Origin: Spirosoma luteum DSM 19990
GTDB taxonomy: Bacteria > Bacteroidota > Bacteroidia > Cytophagales > Spirosomataceae
Assembly (NCBI RefSeq): GCF_000374065.1
Contig: NZ_KB893254.1
Location: forward strand, 2,945-66,944
Length of the DNA stretch: 64,000 nucleotides
Direction: 5' to 3'
The translations under genes were made by a program, and so were the position numbers. How positions within the stretch are numbered: the first letter of the stretch is position 1; every line of letters begins with the position of its first letter. Shown here piece after piece: positions 17,706-27,347 of this stretch. The notes under the pieces are model-generated. The model ran no database searches. It was not told the origin of the DNA and saw only the letters and a list, made by a program, of their open reading frames with translations.

Positions 17706-17882
17706 TTATAGCCGGGATACGGTAGAAAACGAACCCGACTGTTGTATAATGATGCGTTGTTCCGGTACACAAGACTGTATACACCCAGAATGTCGGCGCT
17801 GTAGGTCAGAGGAATTAATCATCATCAGCTGAACCGGCAGTATACCGGGGCAGAGCAACAGGAAAAGCAGAACTGTTTTCAT
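17706..17882 (-). CDS. Possible 58-residue secreted peptide
   Basis: ATG at 17882 to TAA at 17708-17706. The first 20 residues (MKTVLLFLLLCPGILPVQLM) look like a signal peptide. The rest is polar with two cysteines (SGCIQSCVPEQ) and resembles no family I know. The open frame could be the start of a decayed secreted protein gene. It is divergent from the aminotransferase gene. Confidence 0.35.
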   Translation of the reverse strand: MKTVLLFLLLCPGILPVQLMMINSSDLQRRHSGCIQSCVPEQRIIIQQSGSFSTVSRL

Positions 17883-17937
17883 GGCTGCTGATGTTTCATT
17901 TTAGCAAATCAATGGTACTTATTTAATTCTCTACACG

Positions 17938-19164
17938 GTGACAGACCGGCAGTTATTCCTACAGCATATCGCGCAGACCTCCGATTTCCCGTTGGGGTTG
18001 GAAATTGAGCGGGCAGAAGGCGTATTTATTTTTGGACAGGATGGAACAGCCTACATGGACCTGATTTCGGGCATTGGCGTGAGCAATGTGGGACACCGGC
18101 ACCCGCACGTACTTGAAGCTATTCATAACCAATTAGATAAATACCTGCACCTGATGGTGTACGGCGAGTACGTTCAGACGCCCCAGACTCAGCTGGCCCA
18201 CGCCCTGACCCAAACCCTGCCCGAAACGCTGAACACGGTGTACTTTACCAACTCCGGCACCGAAGCGGTGGAAGGAGCCATGAAACTGGCCAAACGCTAC
18301 ACCGGCCGGCGGGAGATTATCAGTTGTTTCAACGCCTACCACGGCTCCAGCCAGGGGGCCCTGTCGCTGTCGGGCGACGAGAATTTCAAACGGAACTACC
18401 GCCCCCTCCTGCCCGGCATCCGGCATATTCAGCACGGCAACCAGGCCCACATCGGGCAAATTACCCAGCAAACGGCCGCCGTCGTGATGGAAGTGATTGC
18501 CGCCGAAGCGGGCGTTCGGGTGCCGGACGCAGCCTACCTGCAAGCCGTGCGGCAACGTTGTACGGAGGTGGGTGCGCTGTTGATTTTCGACGAGATTCAA
18601 ACGGGTTTTGGCCGGACGGGTACGTTCTGGGCGTTTGAGGGGTTTGGTGCGGTGCCGGATATTCTCCTGTGTGCCAAAGGCATGGGGGGGGGTATGCCCA
18701 TCGGAGCCTTTATCAGCTCGGCTGGCATCATGCAGGTATTCCGTACCAATCCTATTCTGGGCCACATCACCACGTTTGGCGGGCATCCGGTTTCGTGCGC
18801 GGCCTCGCTGGCCACGCTGCAGGTTATTCAGGGGCACTCCACTGGTGCGCGGTCCGCCGGCGCGGAGACCTTATACGAACAGGCCGAAGCCAAAGGACAG
18901 TTGTTCCGGCAATTGCTGGTGCATCCGGTCATTAAGGCCATACGGGGGAAAGGGCTCATGCTGGCCGTAGAGTTCGACTCCTTCGCCGTGCTGAAACCCA
19001 TCATCGACCAGGCCATCACGCAAGGCATCATCACGGATTGGTTTTTATTCTGCGATAACTCCATGCGGATTGCGCCCCCACTCATCATTACCGAAACTCA
19101 GATTCGGGAAGCCTGCGCGGTGATTCTGGAAGCGATTGAAGCCTGTACGGAGGTAGCCGCCTGA
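17938..19164 (+). CDS. Class III aminotransferase (PLP-dependent)
   Basis: A 408-residue cytoplasmic enzyme with a GTG start; no ATG lies nearby in frame. The class III (acetylornithine/ornithine/GABA aminotransferase-like) signature is intact: T-N-S-G-T-E-A-V-E-G-A near residues 104-114, I-F-D-E-I-Q-T-G-F-G-R-T-G holding the ring-contacting aspartate, and the PLP lysine K247 in C-A-K-G-M-G-G-G-M-P-I-G. It transfers the omega-amino group of a diamine or amino acid to 2-oxoglutarate. The exact substrate cannot be read from sequence, and no arginine or lysine pathway gene is adjacent. Confidence 0.87.
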   Translation: MTDRQLFLQHIAQTSDFPLGLEIERAEGVFIFGQDGTAYMDLISGIGVSNVGHRHPHVLEAIHNQLDKYLHLMVYGEYVQTPQTQLAHALTQTLPETLNTVYFTNSGTEAVEGAMKLAKRYTGRREIISCFNAYHGSSQGALSLSGDENFKRNYRPLLPGIRHIQHGNQAHIGQITQQTAAVVMEVIAAEAGVRVPDAAYLQAVRQRCTEVGALLIFDEIQTGFGRTGTFWAFEGFGAVPDILLCAKGMGGGMPIGAFISSAGIMQVFRTNPILGHITTFGGHPVSCAASLATLQVIQGHSTGARSAGAETLYEQAEAKGQLFRQLLVHPVIKAIRGKGLMLAVEFDSFAVLKPIIDQAITQGIITDWFLFCDNSMRIAPPLIITETQIREACAVILEAIEACTEVAA

Positions 19165-19314
19165 GGGCTGAAGCACCAAACCGTTCATCTCGTTTCTATC
19201 CGGTCCGACAGTACCTAAAACGGTAGCTCAATCGATTTGCAAAAACGTCACATTAAATTCTAATGAAATTCTAAGGAGAAAAAAGGAACAGCTCAGTAGA
19301 ACGATTGGTTAATA

Positions 19315-22047
19315 GTGTATAAGTATTTATCACTCAACCGTTTACTAATGACCTTTTCTTCCTTCATCTATGCCACACCTGTCTCTCTCCTGACCATCTG
19401 CGCGGCCGCTGCCCAGCAGCCGGTTACCCAGTCGAATGGATTACTCCAGGCAATTGGCATGAAACCGGACACGGTAGCCCCCCTGACGAGAACTGATTCG
19501 CTACAGTTGAACCGGGAAACACCCGGCTCCACGGGCCTGACAGCTCCCAGAACGAATGCACCAGCAGCCGGGAACAGGCCGAACAGCCGCCAACCCGACG
19601 AGGATTTTGTACCCGAAACGTACTATTCTGCCGAAACCGATAATGACAATGCGCCTAAAACGGGTAAGCTGAGTGGGCGGCTAATGGCTAGTCAGGATGG
19701 AAAAACAAAAGGCGTTCCCTTTGCCAGTATCGGGTTGTTTCGGGCCAAAGATTCCAGTTCGGTGGGCGGTGGCCTGACCGACGAGCAGGGGTTATTTTCG
19801 ATACCCAATCTGGCGTCGGGCCGGTATTACGCCCTGGTTCAGAGTATTGGCTTCGAGCCAAAAACCCTGCCCCGTATCGTTATCACCCAAAGCAAACCGA
19901 CCCTCGACCTGGGTACAGTCACCCTCAAACAGGCCACCCGCCAGTTAGCTGAAGTAGTGGTGCAGGGCGAAAGACCCGCTTTCGAATACACACTGGACCG
20001 GAAAATAATCAACGTCGACCAGCTACCCATTGCGCAGGGTGGTTCGGCCATCGATATTCTGCAAAACGTACCCTCGGTAACGGTTGATGTAGATGGCTCA
20101 CTGAGTTTGCGGGGTAGTGGCAATGTAATCGTGCTGGTCGATGGGAAACCGTCGGGTCTTACGGGGCTGGACCGGCAGGCGGTGCTGGACCAGATTCCGG
20201 CCAGCAACATCGAACGGATTGAAGTAATCACCAACCCCTCCTCCCGGTTCGATGCCGACGGGGGTGCGGGCATTATCAACATCGTCCTGAAAAAAGAACA
20301 GGCCAGCGGTTTCAACGGCAACGTACAGCTCAATGTAGGTACCCGCGACAAGTACAATGCATCCGTTAATGTGAACGCCCGATTCAAAAAACTGAACCTG
20401 TTTGGCAGTTACAATTTCCGCGAAGACCGCCGGTTCCAGTACCGGGTGTCGGAGCGGCAAAACCTGTTTACGGATTCGGTCAGCTACCTCGCCCAGCGCA
20501 ACGATGCCATTCGTCGGCGGGTCAATAATAACCTGCGGCTGGGATTCGATTATACCCTTTCTGATCATGACAACATTTCGGCATCGGTCCTGTACCGACC
20601 CGGCTACAGTTATGATTCGGAATTCGAAACGTTCAACACCCTGAATGCAAACCGGGTTTCGCTCGGACAAACGTTCCGGACCAACGAAGAACGGGAGCCT
20701 CAGCGGGGGTTGGATTACAAGCTTGGGTACCGGCGTACGTTCGATAAAGAAGGCCGTGAGCTGACGGCGGATGCAACCCTGTCGAACAATACAGGTACGG
20801 AATACCAGAATTTCACGAATACCACTACCCTCCCCCCCAACCTGCTGGCCTCCAGTTTTCTGATTGGCGACCAACGGGCGACCAACAACCAGAATAACCG
20901 GGTAGCGGTGTTACAGACGGACTATGTGGAACCCCTGAAAGAGAAACAAAAGCTGGAAGCGGGTCTTAAGTACACGTATCGCCAATTGGGGGCCGACTAC
21001 GTTTTTGAAAACCGCGACGATAATGAGTGGGTGCTGAACACGGCCATCAGTAACAACTTTATCTATAACGAGCGCACCAGCGCAGCCTACGCCAACTATG
21101 GCAATGAACTCAAAAAGTTCAGCTATCAGCTGGGGCTTCGAACGGAATACACAACCATCAATACGGAACAGCGGACAACCGGTCAGCAAAACAATCGAAC
21201 ATACGTCTACCTGTTCCCCAGCGCGTTCTTCAATTACAACCTGAGCCAGGCTCAGAAGATGCAGGTGAACTACACCCGGCGCATCAACCGGCCATCGGTG
21301 CGGTCACTGAACCCATTTTTCGATTTGCAGGACCCGCTCAACATCAGCTATGGTAACCCGTTCCTGAATCCGGAATTGATTAACTCGTTTGAACTCAGCC
21401 ACCTCTGGACGGGTAAGTCAACGTCATTGACCTCTTCCCTCTTTTACCGGCAAACGAATAATGAGATAACCCGCTACCGAACCCTGCGCGACGATGGCAT
21501 TACGGAACAAACCTACCTGAACCTGAACCGGTCGCAGAATTATGGGCTGGAGCTGGTGCTGGAGCAGGAACTGACCCGCTGGTGGAAAATAAACGGGACC
21601 GCCACCTTCTTTCAGCGAACCATTCAGTCCAGTGCCGACATCCCGGGCCTGCTGACCCGGACCAATAAAAGCTGGACGGGCCGTATCACCTCCAATTTCC
21701 GTCCGCTGCGCAGTACATCCATTCAGGTGGCGGTCAACTATCGTTCGCCGTTTATTGTGGCGCAGGGAACAATTCAGGAGTTTTTCAACGTCAACGTGGG
21801 GGTTAAACAGGACGTGTTGAAAGGACGGGGCACGATTAGTTTTCGGATGAGTGATATTTTCAACACCCTGCAATTTCAGATCGACAGCTTCGGGTCGAAC
21901 TTCGTTGCCAATACCATCGGCAAACGCGAAAGCCGGATTGGCTTTATTGGCTTCACCTACCGCCTGAGCCGCCAGAATGCAAAAGACCGGGATGCCGATA
22001 GCGACCGTCAGTCGGATGACGGAGGGGGTGGCGGTATGAACAACTAA
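19315..22047 (+). CDS. TonB-dependent receptor with carboxypeptidase-like N-domain, OMP_b-brl_3 barrel type
   Basis: A 910-residue outer-membrane protein. The GTG start gives a hydrophobic leader; an ATG at 19348 gives a shorter but cleaner signal ending AAAAQQ, and either may be used. After a Pro/Asn-rich linker come a carboxypeptidase-regulatory-like beta domain (about residues 120-205), a plug domain (about 215-330, with the D-G-K-P-S-G-L-T and N-P-S-S-R-F-D-A-D-G-G-A-G-I-I-N-I motifs) and a 20-plus-strand barrel. The end is Gly-rich (DDGGGGGMNN). No SusD partner is present, so it is not a standard glycan locus. The ligand is unknown. Confidence 0.87.
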   Translation: MYKYLSLNRLLMTFSSFIYATPVSLLTICAAAAQQPVTQSNGLLQAIGMKPDTVAPLTRTDSLQLNRETPGSTGLTAPRTNAPAAGNRPNSRQPDEDFVPETYYSAETDNDNAPKTGKLSGRLMASQDGKTKGVPFASIGLFRAKDSSSVGGGLTDEQGLFSIPNLASGRYYALVQSIGFEPKTLPRIVITQSKPTLDLGTVTLKQATRQLAEVVVQGERPAFEYTLDRKIINVDQLPIAQGGSAIDILQNVPSVTVDVDGSLSLRGSGNVIVLVDGKPSGLTGLDRQAVLDQIPASNIERIEVITNPSSRFDADGGAGIINIVLKKEQASGFNGNVQLNVGTRDKYNASVNVNARFKKLNLFGSYNFREDRRFQYRVSERQNLFTDSVSYLAQRNDAIRRRVNNNLRLGFDYTLSDHDNISASVLYRPGYSYDSEFETFNTLNANRVSLGQTFRTNEEREPQRGLDYKLGYRRTFDKEGRELTADATLSNNTGTEYQNFTNTTTLPPNLLASSFLIGDQRATNNQNNRVAVLQTDYVEPLKEKQKLEAGLKYTYRQLGADYVFENRDDNEWVLNTAISNNFIYNERTSAAYANYGNELKKFSYQLGLRTEYTTINTEQRTTGQQNNRTYVYLFPSAFFNYNLSQAQKMQVNYTRRINRPSVRSLNPFFDLQDPLNISYGNPFLNPELINSFELSHLWTGKSTSLTSSLFYRQTNNEITRYRTLRDDGITEQTYLNLNRSQNYGLELVLEQELTRWWKINGTATFFQRTIQSSADIPGLLTRTNKSWTGRITSNFRPLRSTSIQVAVNYRSPFIVAQGTIQEFFNVNVGVKQDVLKGRGTISFRMSDIFNTLQFQIDSFGSNFVANTIGKRESRIGFIGFTYRLSRQNAKDRDADSDRQSDDGGGGGMNN

Positions 22048-22063
22048 TCAACCAGGTTACTGT

Positions 22064-22180
22064 CTAGGGAAACAGCACGGTCAACGTGCCCAGTAAGAGG
22101 GCAATCCCGAAAATAATGGCCAGACCAATCAGGACAGTTTTCACTAAGCTACCCGACTTTTTGGGCGATGAATTAGGCAT
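22064..22180 (-). CDS. 38-residue single-span membrane peptide
   Basis: ATG at 22180 to TAG at 22066-22064. A short polar, Lys/Ser-rich N-terminus (MPNSSPKKSGSLVK) is followed by one hydrophobic span of about 22 residues. It begins seven bases after the stop codon of the DUF5916 gene on the same strand, so the two are probably co-transcribed. It is convergent with the TonB receptor gene. No family recognised. Confidence 0.5.
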   Translation of the reverse strand: MPNSSPKKSGSLVKTVLIGLAIIFGIALLLGTLTVLFP

Positions 22181-22186
22181 AGGAGA

Positions 22187-24370
22187 TCAGGCGTTTAGCC
22201 AGTACGATAATTTGAGAACCAACGCCCGGTTTTTGCTGGCAAATGAACCGGGCAGGTAATTTTCCTGATATACAACGAACAAATCCGATACGGACGCGTA
22301 CCGCCATTGCAACCGGGCATTCAGATTGACATTGGCCGTCTGGTTATTAAACTGCATGAAGGTTGTCAGGAATACTTTACGCGAGAATGTAATGTCGGCA
22401 CGGGGGCCAAGCAGCAGGTATTCAGCCGATTTGTAGGGTTCCGGCAGGCGGATGTTGTTGTACTCAGCCGCAATACTGAGCGTGCCGTAGGGCTGAAAAC
22501 GGTACTGAGCCGTAGCCGACAGGTTCGTGTTTTCGCCGTTAAAATAGCCGCCCGAATAAACATCAATAGACCCATTCAGCCGTTTACGCCGGTCGGTGGC
22601 GAAATGCGCGAAGGCCCCTCCGGTGCGGTACGCCGTGTTTTGCGGTAGAGCCAGTCCATCGGAGTTGGTGGGGTCGTAAGCGAAGAACAGATAGGTGTAC
22701 CCAGTCGAGTAACCGGCGTACCCTTCAGCCGTGTTTCGAAAGGCCAGCCCATAGCCATAATCGGCCGAACGGTCGGTCACCTGCCCACCAATGTTTCGGA
22801 TGAGCATGCCCCCGAAGTAGGACCCGTGGGACACGACTGCCCGCTCCCCTTTCACGTAGAACGTGGTGTTATTTTCGATGCGGTACCGCCAGTAGCCCGT
22901 TCGGGGAACAAAGCCAATATCGTTGATGAAGTAGTTTTTACCGATATACTCATACGCCCCCTCCAGCGAAAAATTCCGGCTGGTATACAACAGGTTAGCC
23001 CCGTGCGACCGGGCATCGGCCAGGGCGTAGGGTTTGATGGCCTGCTGATAGAATACCTTGCCACTCCAGCGGTTACTGGTCGTCTGGAGGTTATATTCCA
23101 GGCCACCCACGCGGGTAAACTGACTGCTGTCGGCCGGGCCACCCACGCGCTGCCGGTTCACGAGAATAGCCCCAATGTTGGAGCGGCCCAATACCTGCCG
23201 CTGCACCACGGCAACGGTGTAGTTCTGACCGTTGATTCCTTCGGATGCCTGACTCGCCGTTTGGGTGTTGAGCAACCCCACCCGCCAGTCGCGACCAACT
23301 TTTCCACTTAGCCGCGCGCCGTAAAGCAGTGGATTTTGCACGATAACGCCGGTGCTGGTATCGCGGGCAATGCCGATGCGCCGACTGAAAAAGGGGCGGG
23401 TCCGGTCGGAACCGAAGTTGGCAAACAGGTCCTGGTTCTCGATAAAAAATTGCCGCCGTTCGGGATAAAAGAGTTCAAAACGGCTCAGGTTCGTTACCTG
23501 CTGGTCGGCTTCGACCTGCGAGAAATCGGGATTTACGGTCAAATCCAGGTTAAGGGACGGGGTAATACCAATTTTAGCATCGAACCCAATACCGCCTTTA
23601 AACGCGCTTGCTCCCCCTTCGTTCCGCCCATCCACGTACCGGCCGCTGACGTACGGAATCAATGAAACATTGGGGCCGGGATTCGGAAGTGGCGTACTGA
23701 AATGAACCGTATCCGCAAAGGCCATCGCCGAAATCCGCATGGCTACCGGCACCCGTCGCCAGGCCGTTCGCTGGTTGTTTTTCAGGTCATGGCGGGCAAA
23801 ATTCATTAGAAAATACCGGGTGTCTCTCCGGTACCGGATTGTTTTGAGGGGAATCATCAACTCCGCCTGCCAGCGGTCGGGGTACACTTTCACGGCCGAA
23901 CGCCATTTGTTGTCCCACTCCGACGCCACCCGTTCGCCATTGTACAGTTGACCTTCGCGCTCTACGCCGAGTGGGGTTACGTTGAAGGTAAATCCGTTGA
24001 TCCGGTCGCCGAAGGGGTCCAGGTACACCGTAAAATTATCGTTCTGGTCCCAGTCGAAATCCCGTTTCAGGGAAGAAGCGATAAACGGTTTCGCCCGGTC
24101 TTTATCGAAACAGATAACCGCAATGTACAGGTTACCCCGGTCGTAGGTCATCCGGACATCGGTGCGGTTATAGGCCGGTAGCGTATCGTTTGGGTAATTC
24201 TGGATAAAGTCACTGGCCACGTTGGCTTGCTGCCAGACGGATTCGGTTAATTCCCCATCCATCCGAATCAGCGAATCGGTGGGCATCACGGTCAGGGATT
24301 GCGAACGGACAACAAGGAGGGGACTGGTAATCAGGAGTAACGAACAAAGTAAGCGTAAACGAAGAGTCAT
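22187..24370 (-). CDS. DUF5916 protein with N-terminal CBM9-like domain
   Basis: A 727-residue secreted protein (signal peptide ending VVRSQ). Residues about 30-215 are a CBM9-type beta sandwich (D-G-x-L-x-E-x-V-W-Q, then V-R-M-T-Y-D-x-x-N-L-Y-I-A-V). The rest is the DUF5916 beta-barrel-like domain with its hallmark F-Y-P-E-R-R-Q-F-F-I-E-N and P-F-F-S-R-R-I-G-I. Members are predicted to sit in the outer membrane; no substrate has been established that I know of. It is followed closely by a 38-residue membrane peptide gene. Confidence 0.87.
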   Translation of the reverse strand: MTLRLRLLCSLLLITSPLLVVRSQSLTVMPTDSLIRMDGELTESVWQQANVASDFIQNYPNDTLPAYNRTDVRMTYDRGNLYIAVICFDKDRAKPFIASSLKRDFDWDQNDNFTVYLDPFGDRINGFTFNVTPLGVEREGQLYNGERVASEWDNKWRSAVKVYPDRWQAELMIPLKTIRYRRDTRYFLMNFARHDLKNNQRTAWRRVPVAMRISAMAFADTVHFSTPLPNPGPNVSLIPYVSGRYVDGRNEGGASAFKGGIGFDAKIGITPSLNLDLTVNPDFSQVEADQQVTNLSRFELFYPERRQFFIENQDLFANFGSDRTRPFFSRRIGIARDTSTGVIVQNPLLYGARLSGKVGRDWRVGLLNTQTASQASEGINGQNYTVAVVQRQVLGRSNIGAILVNRQRVGGPADSSQFTRVGGLEYNLQTTSNRWSGKVFYQQAIKPYALADARSHGANLLYTSRNFSLEGAYEYIGKNYFINDIGFVPRTGYWRYRIENNTTFYVKGERAVVSHGSYFGGMLIRNIGGQVTDRSADYGYGLAFRNTAEGYAGYSTGYTYLFFAYDPTNSDGLALPQNTAYRTGGAFAHFATDRRKRLNGSIDVYSGGYFNGENTNLSATAQYRFQPYGTLSIAAEYNNIRLPEPYKSAEYLLLGPRADITFSRKVFLTTFMQFNNQTANVNLNARLQWRYASVSDLFVVYQENYLPGSFASKNRALVLKLSYWLNA

Positions 24371-24500
24371 AAAAACGGGGTAAAATCAGCTGCATTGTAT
24401 TGGTTTGTTTCCTAACAAACCAAAGGCCAAACAGGCACGCCTTGCTGGCAACTACCGTAAAGACACGAATTAAGGCCACAGGGTTGCCATTGGAGCCGAA

Positions 24501-24686
24501 TTATTTTCGATTATAGCCTTCCAGAAAAGAGGCTTTGACAGGGTTCGTTTCCTCCGTCGTAAATTCCTTTCGGCCTTTACGCTCAAAAACACCCACTTTC
24601 AGTGCATCAACTGACCAGTTGGGGTGCTGTCGACGGAATTGGTCAAAGACTATCCCCTGCCCTCCTTTAACCCATTCAAATACCAT
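24501..24686 (-). CDS. Possible 61-residue protein or remnant
   Basis: An ATG-started open frame of 61 codons, open a further dozen codons upstream (HQKLLAQRLR). The amino acid make-up is protein-like (FDQFRRQHPNWSVDALKVGV), with an aromatic and basic content, but I recognise no family. It lies in a 450-base gap between the DUF5916 gene and the dioxygenase gene. It could be the end of an older gene. Nothing else is seen in the gap. Confidence 0.3.
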   Translation of the reverse strand: MVFEWVKGGQGIVFDQFRRQHPNWSVDALKVGVFERKGRKEFTTEETNPVKASFLEGYNRK

Positions 24687-24823
24687 CCTGAGCCGTTGCG
24701 CCAGTAGCTTCTGGTGTATACTCTGTCTCTACAACCAACGTATGGCAAGTAGGCTGTCTGTTATATGCGGTAGAATCCTTCCTTATGGTGTTTCTACCTG
24801 TATGGCCTTATTTTGACATTGAT

Positions 24824-25561
24824 ATGCTCACGAAACAGGAAATCGATTTTTTGGATACCTATGGTTATCTTGATTTAGGGCAGTTATTGACCGCCGACCA
24901 AGTCGACCAAATCAATGACCGCATTGCTGAATTGATGCAGTCGGAAGGGGAAAATGCCGGGGCAGAACTGGCCGCATCAAACTATATCCGCCACCCGAAA
25001 GAAGAAGGGGCAGACCGCCTGGCAGATTTGGTCAATAAAGGGCAGATTTTCGATATTTTTTACACCCATCCACGGGTACTAGCGGGGATCGAAGCAGTTT
25101 TAGGGCAGGCCTACAAATTGTCGTCTCTCAATTATCGGGCGGCAAAACCCGGTAAAGGGCTCCAAAAACTTCATGTCGACTGGAAAAATACGGTCGTGAG
25201 TGGTTCCTATAAAGTCTGCAATAGTATATGGCTTTTAGATGATTTTACGGAACACAATGGTTCTACCCGCATCGTGCCCAAAACGCATACAGTAAACATC
25301 CTGCCCGATGAAGCGATGGCTGACCCCAACGAAAAGCACCCTGATGAAATTCGGATACTGGCGCCCGCCGGATCGGTCTTTATTTTCAACTCACATGTAT
25401 GGCACGGCGGCACGACGAATCAAACCGACCGTGACCGACGGAGTATTCATAGTTATTTCTGCTCCCGGGAACAACCGCAACAGATTGACCAGAAGAAGTA
25501 CATAACAAAAGAAACTATGGATCGAATTGGCGAAAAAGGCAGGCACATTTTAGCTGTTTAA
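24824..25561 (+). CDS. Phytanoyl-CoA dioxygenase (PhyH) family protein
   Basis: An Fe(II)/2-oxoglutarate-dependent oxygenase-like protein of 245 residues from the ATG at 24824; an upstream in-frame ATG at 24785 would add a non-conserved leader. The metal facial triad is visible as L-H-V-D-W (His and Asp) and the later H in F-N-S-H-V-W-H-G-G, followed by the Arg that binds 2-oxoglutarate (D-R-D-R-R-S-I-H). It hydroxylates an unknown small molecule; the family covers phytanate, ectoine and secondary metabolites. The gene is alone. Confidence 0.85.
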   Translation: MLTKQEIDFLDTYGYLDLGQLLTADQVDQINDRIAELMQSEGENAGAELAASNYIRHPKEEGADRLADLVNKGQIFDIFYTHPRVLAGIEAVLGQAYKLSSLNYRAAKPGKGLQKLHVDWKNTVVSGSYKVCNSIWLLDDFTEHNGSTRIVPKTHTVNILPDEAMADPNEKHPDEIRILAPAGSVFIFNSHVWHGGTTNQTDRDRRSIHSYFCSREQPQQIDQKKYITKETMDRIGEKGRHILAV

Positions 25562-25650
25562 GTAGCTACAGCGCAAGTACCGGGCTGGAAAAATGCAACC
25601 AACTTTCCGGGGTGGGGCTCAGTACATATGGTATAGTGCGTGGTCATGGC

Positions 25651-27240
25651 TCACAATGGAATATTCCCGTGCTTTTTCTTTGGCATACTGGCTACTTTGT
25701 TTTCCAGCATCCCAAACGCCCGGATAAGTTTCTGACGGGTCTGGTCGGGCATGATCACTTCGTCGATGTAGCCCCGGAAAGCGGCCCGGTAAGGGTTGGC
25801 AAACTTCTCGGTATAATCCAGCACTTTCTCCTGGAGTTTGGCCTGCGGGTCTTCCGCTTCGGCAATTTCGCGCTTGAAAATAATCTCGGCGGCTCCGCTG
25901 GCGCCCATCACGGCAATTTCGGCCGACGGCCAGGCGTAATTCATATCCGCCCCGATATGCTTGGAATTCATCACGTCATACGCCCCGCCGTAGGCCTTGC
26001 GGGTAATCACCGTAACGCGGGGCACGGTGGCTTCGCAGAAAGCGTACAGTAACTTCGCACCGTTGGTAATGATGCCGTTCCACTCCTGGTCGGTGCCGGG
26101 CAAAAAACCGGGTACATCTTCCAGCACCAGCAGGGGTATGTTGAAGCAGTCGCAGAAACGCACAAACCGGGCGGCTTTGGTACTGGCGTTGATGTCCAGC
26201 ACGCCCGCCAGCACAGCGGGCTGGTTGCCCACAATGCCAATGCTCCGGCCGGCAATCCGGGCAAAACCCACCACGATATTCTCGGCGAAGTTTTTGTGCA
26301 CCTCCATAAAACTATCCGTATCCACCAGGGCCTCGATTACCTCCCGCATGTCGTAGGGCTGGTTCGGGTTATCAGGGATGATGCTGTTCAGGGCCGGTCG
26401 GCTCTCGTCCGATGCCCCATCGTAGGCCAGCATGGGTGGCTCGTCTTCGCAGTTTTGCGGAATATAGCTTAGCAACTGCTTGAGATGCTGAATACAGGCC
26501 AGTTCGTTGGCGCAGGCAAAATGCGTCACGCCCGACTTGGTACTGTGCGTGCTGGCTCCGCCCAGTTCTTCGGCCGTTACACTTTCGTGGGTAACGGTTT
26601 TCACCACGCTGGGGCCGGTCACAAACATATAGCTCGTATTCTCGACCATGAAAATAAAGTCGGTTATGGCCGGTGAGTACACCGCGCCCCCGGCACAGGG
26701 ACCCATAACGGCTGAGAGTTGCGGAATAACGCCCGATGCTCTGGTATTTCGATAAAAGATGTCGGCGTAGCCCGCCAGTGATAAAACGCCTTCCTGAATC
26801 CGGGCCCCGCCGGAATCGTTCAGGCCAATGATGGGGGCACCATTTTGCAGGGCCAGGTCCATCAGTTTACAGATTTTTTCGGCGTGGGTTTCGGAGAGCG
26901 CCCCGCCAAACACGGTGAAGTCCTGCGCAAATACGTACACCAGCCGACCCGCCACGGTGCCGTAGCCCGTCACGACACCATCGCCGAGGTAGTGTTCTTT
27001 GTCCAGCCCGAAATCGCGGGTGCGGTGCATCACAAACTTCCCGATTTCCTCAAACGACCCTTCATCCATCAGCAGGGCGATGCGTTCGCGGGCGGTCAGT
27101 TTCCCTTTTTTGTGCTGAGCATCAATGCGTTTCTGGCCACCGCCGAGTTCGGCTTCGGCATTTTTCTGGGCCAGTGTTTCTGTTTTATTCGGTTTTAAGA
27201 GTTGGGAATCCGGTGTTAGTCTGGCTGTTGATGGTTGCAT
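25651..27240 (-). CDS. pccB: Acyl-CoA carboxylase, carboxyltransferase (beta) subunit
   Basis: A 529-residue cytoplasmic protein of the propionyl/methylcrotonyl-CoA carboxylase beta family. The crotonase-like N-half carries G-G-A-L-S-E-T-H and G-G-A-R-I-Q-E-G; the C-half carries D-V-P-G-F-L-P-G, the biotin-site [10 protein letters not shown] and the usual terminal region. It moves CO2 from biotin to an acyl-CoA, probably propionyl-CoA. The ATG at 27240 is chosen because the one at 27273 lies inside the promoter box. No biotin carboxylase subunit is next to it. It may work with the IcmF mutase encoded at 58773 (inference). Confidence 0.9.
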   Translation of the reverse strand: MQPSTARLTPDSQLLKPNKTETLAQKNAEAELGGGQKRIDAQHKKGKLTARERIALLMDEGSFEEIGKFVMHRTRDFGLDKEHYLGDGVVTGYGTVAGRLVYVFAQDFTVFGGALSETHAEKICKLMDLALQNGAPIIGLNDSGGARIQEGVLSLAGYADIFYRNTRASGVIPQLSAVMGPCAGGAVYSPAITDFIFMVENTSYMFVTGPSVVKTVTHESVTAEELGGASTHSTKSGVTHFACANELACIQHLKQLLSYIPQNCEDEPPMLAYDGASDESRPALNSIIPDNPNQPYDMREVIEALVDTDSFMEVHKNFAENIVVGFARIAGRSIGIVGNQPAVLAGVLDINASTKAARFVRFCDCFNIPLLVLEDVPGFLPGTDQEWNGIITNGAKLLYAFCEATVPRVTVITRKAYGGAYDVMNSKHIGADMNYAWPSAEIAVMGASGAAEIIFKREIAEAEDPQAKLQEKVLDYTEKFANPYRAAFRGYIDEVIMPDQTRQKLIRAFGMLENKVASMPKKKHGNIPL

Positions 27241-27270
27241 AAGCGGGGTATTAGGAAAATGACGTATTGG

Positions 27271-27298
27271 CAAAGTTAATTTTTCTTCCGGATTCCAA
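27271..27298 (-). promoter_or_regulatory. Promoter of the acyl-CoA carboxylase gene
   Basis: On the minus strand TTG (27298-27296), 17 bases, then TAACTTTG (27278-27271), an exact TANNTTTG match. It fixes the start codon at 27240 with a leader of about 25 bases. Confidence 0.55.
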
Positions 27299-27347
27299 CG
27301 GGTATGATTGTTTTTGTATCATCGTTCTGTAAAACGATCTATCCGGT

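Noticed and set aside
18133..18837. 234-codon minus-strand open frame opposite the aminotransferase gene
   Set aside because: It mirrors a GC-rich coding sequence, has no domain, and the plus-strand gene carries all class III motifs.
20098..20874. 258-codon minus-strand open frame opposite the TonB receptor gene
   Set aside because: Antisense shadow of the plug and barrel region; no signal, domain or promoter.
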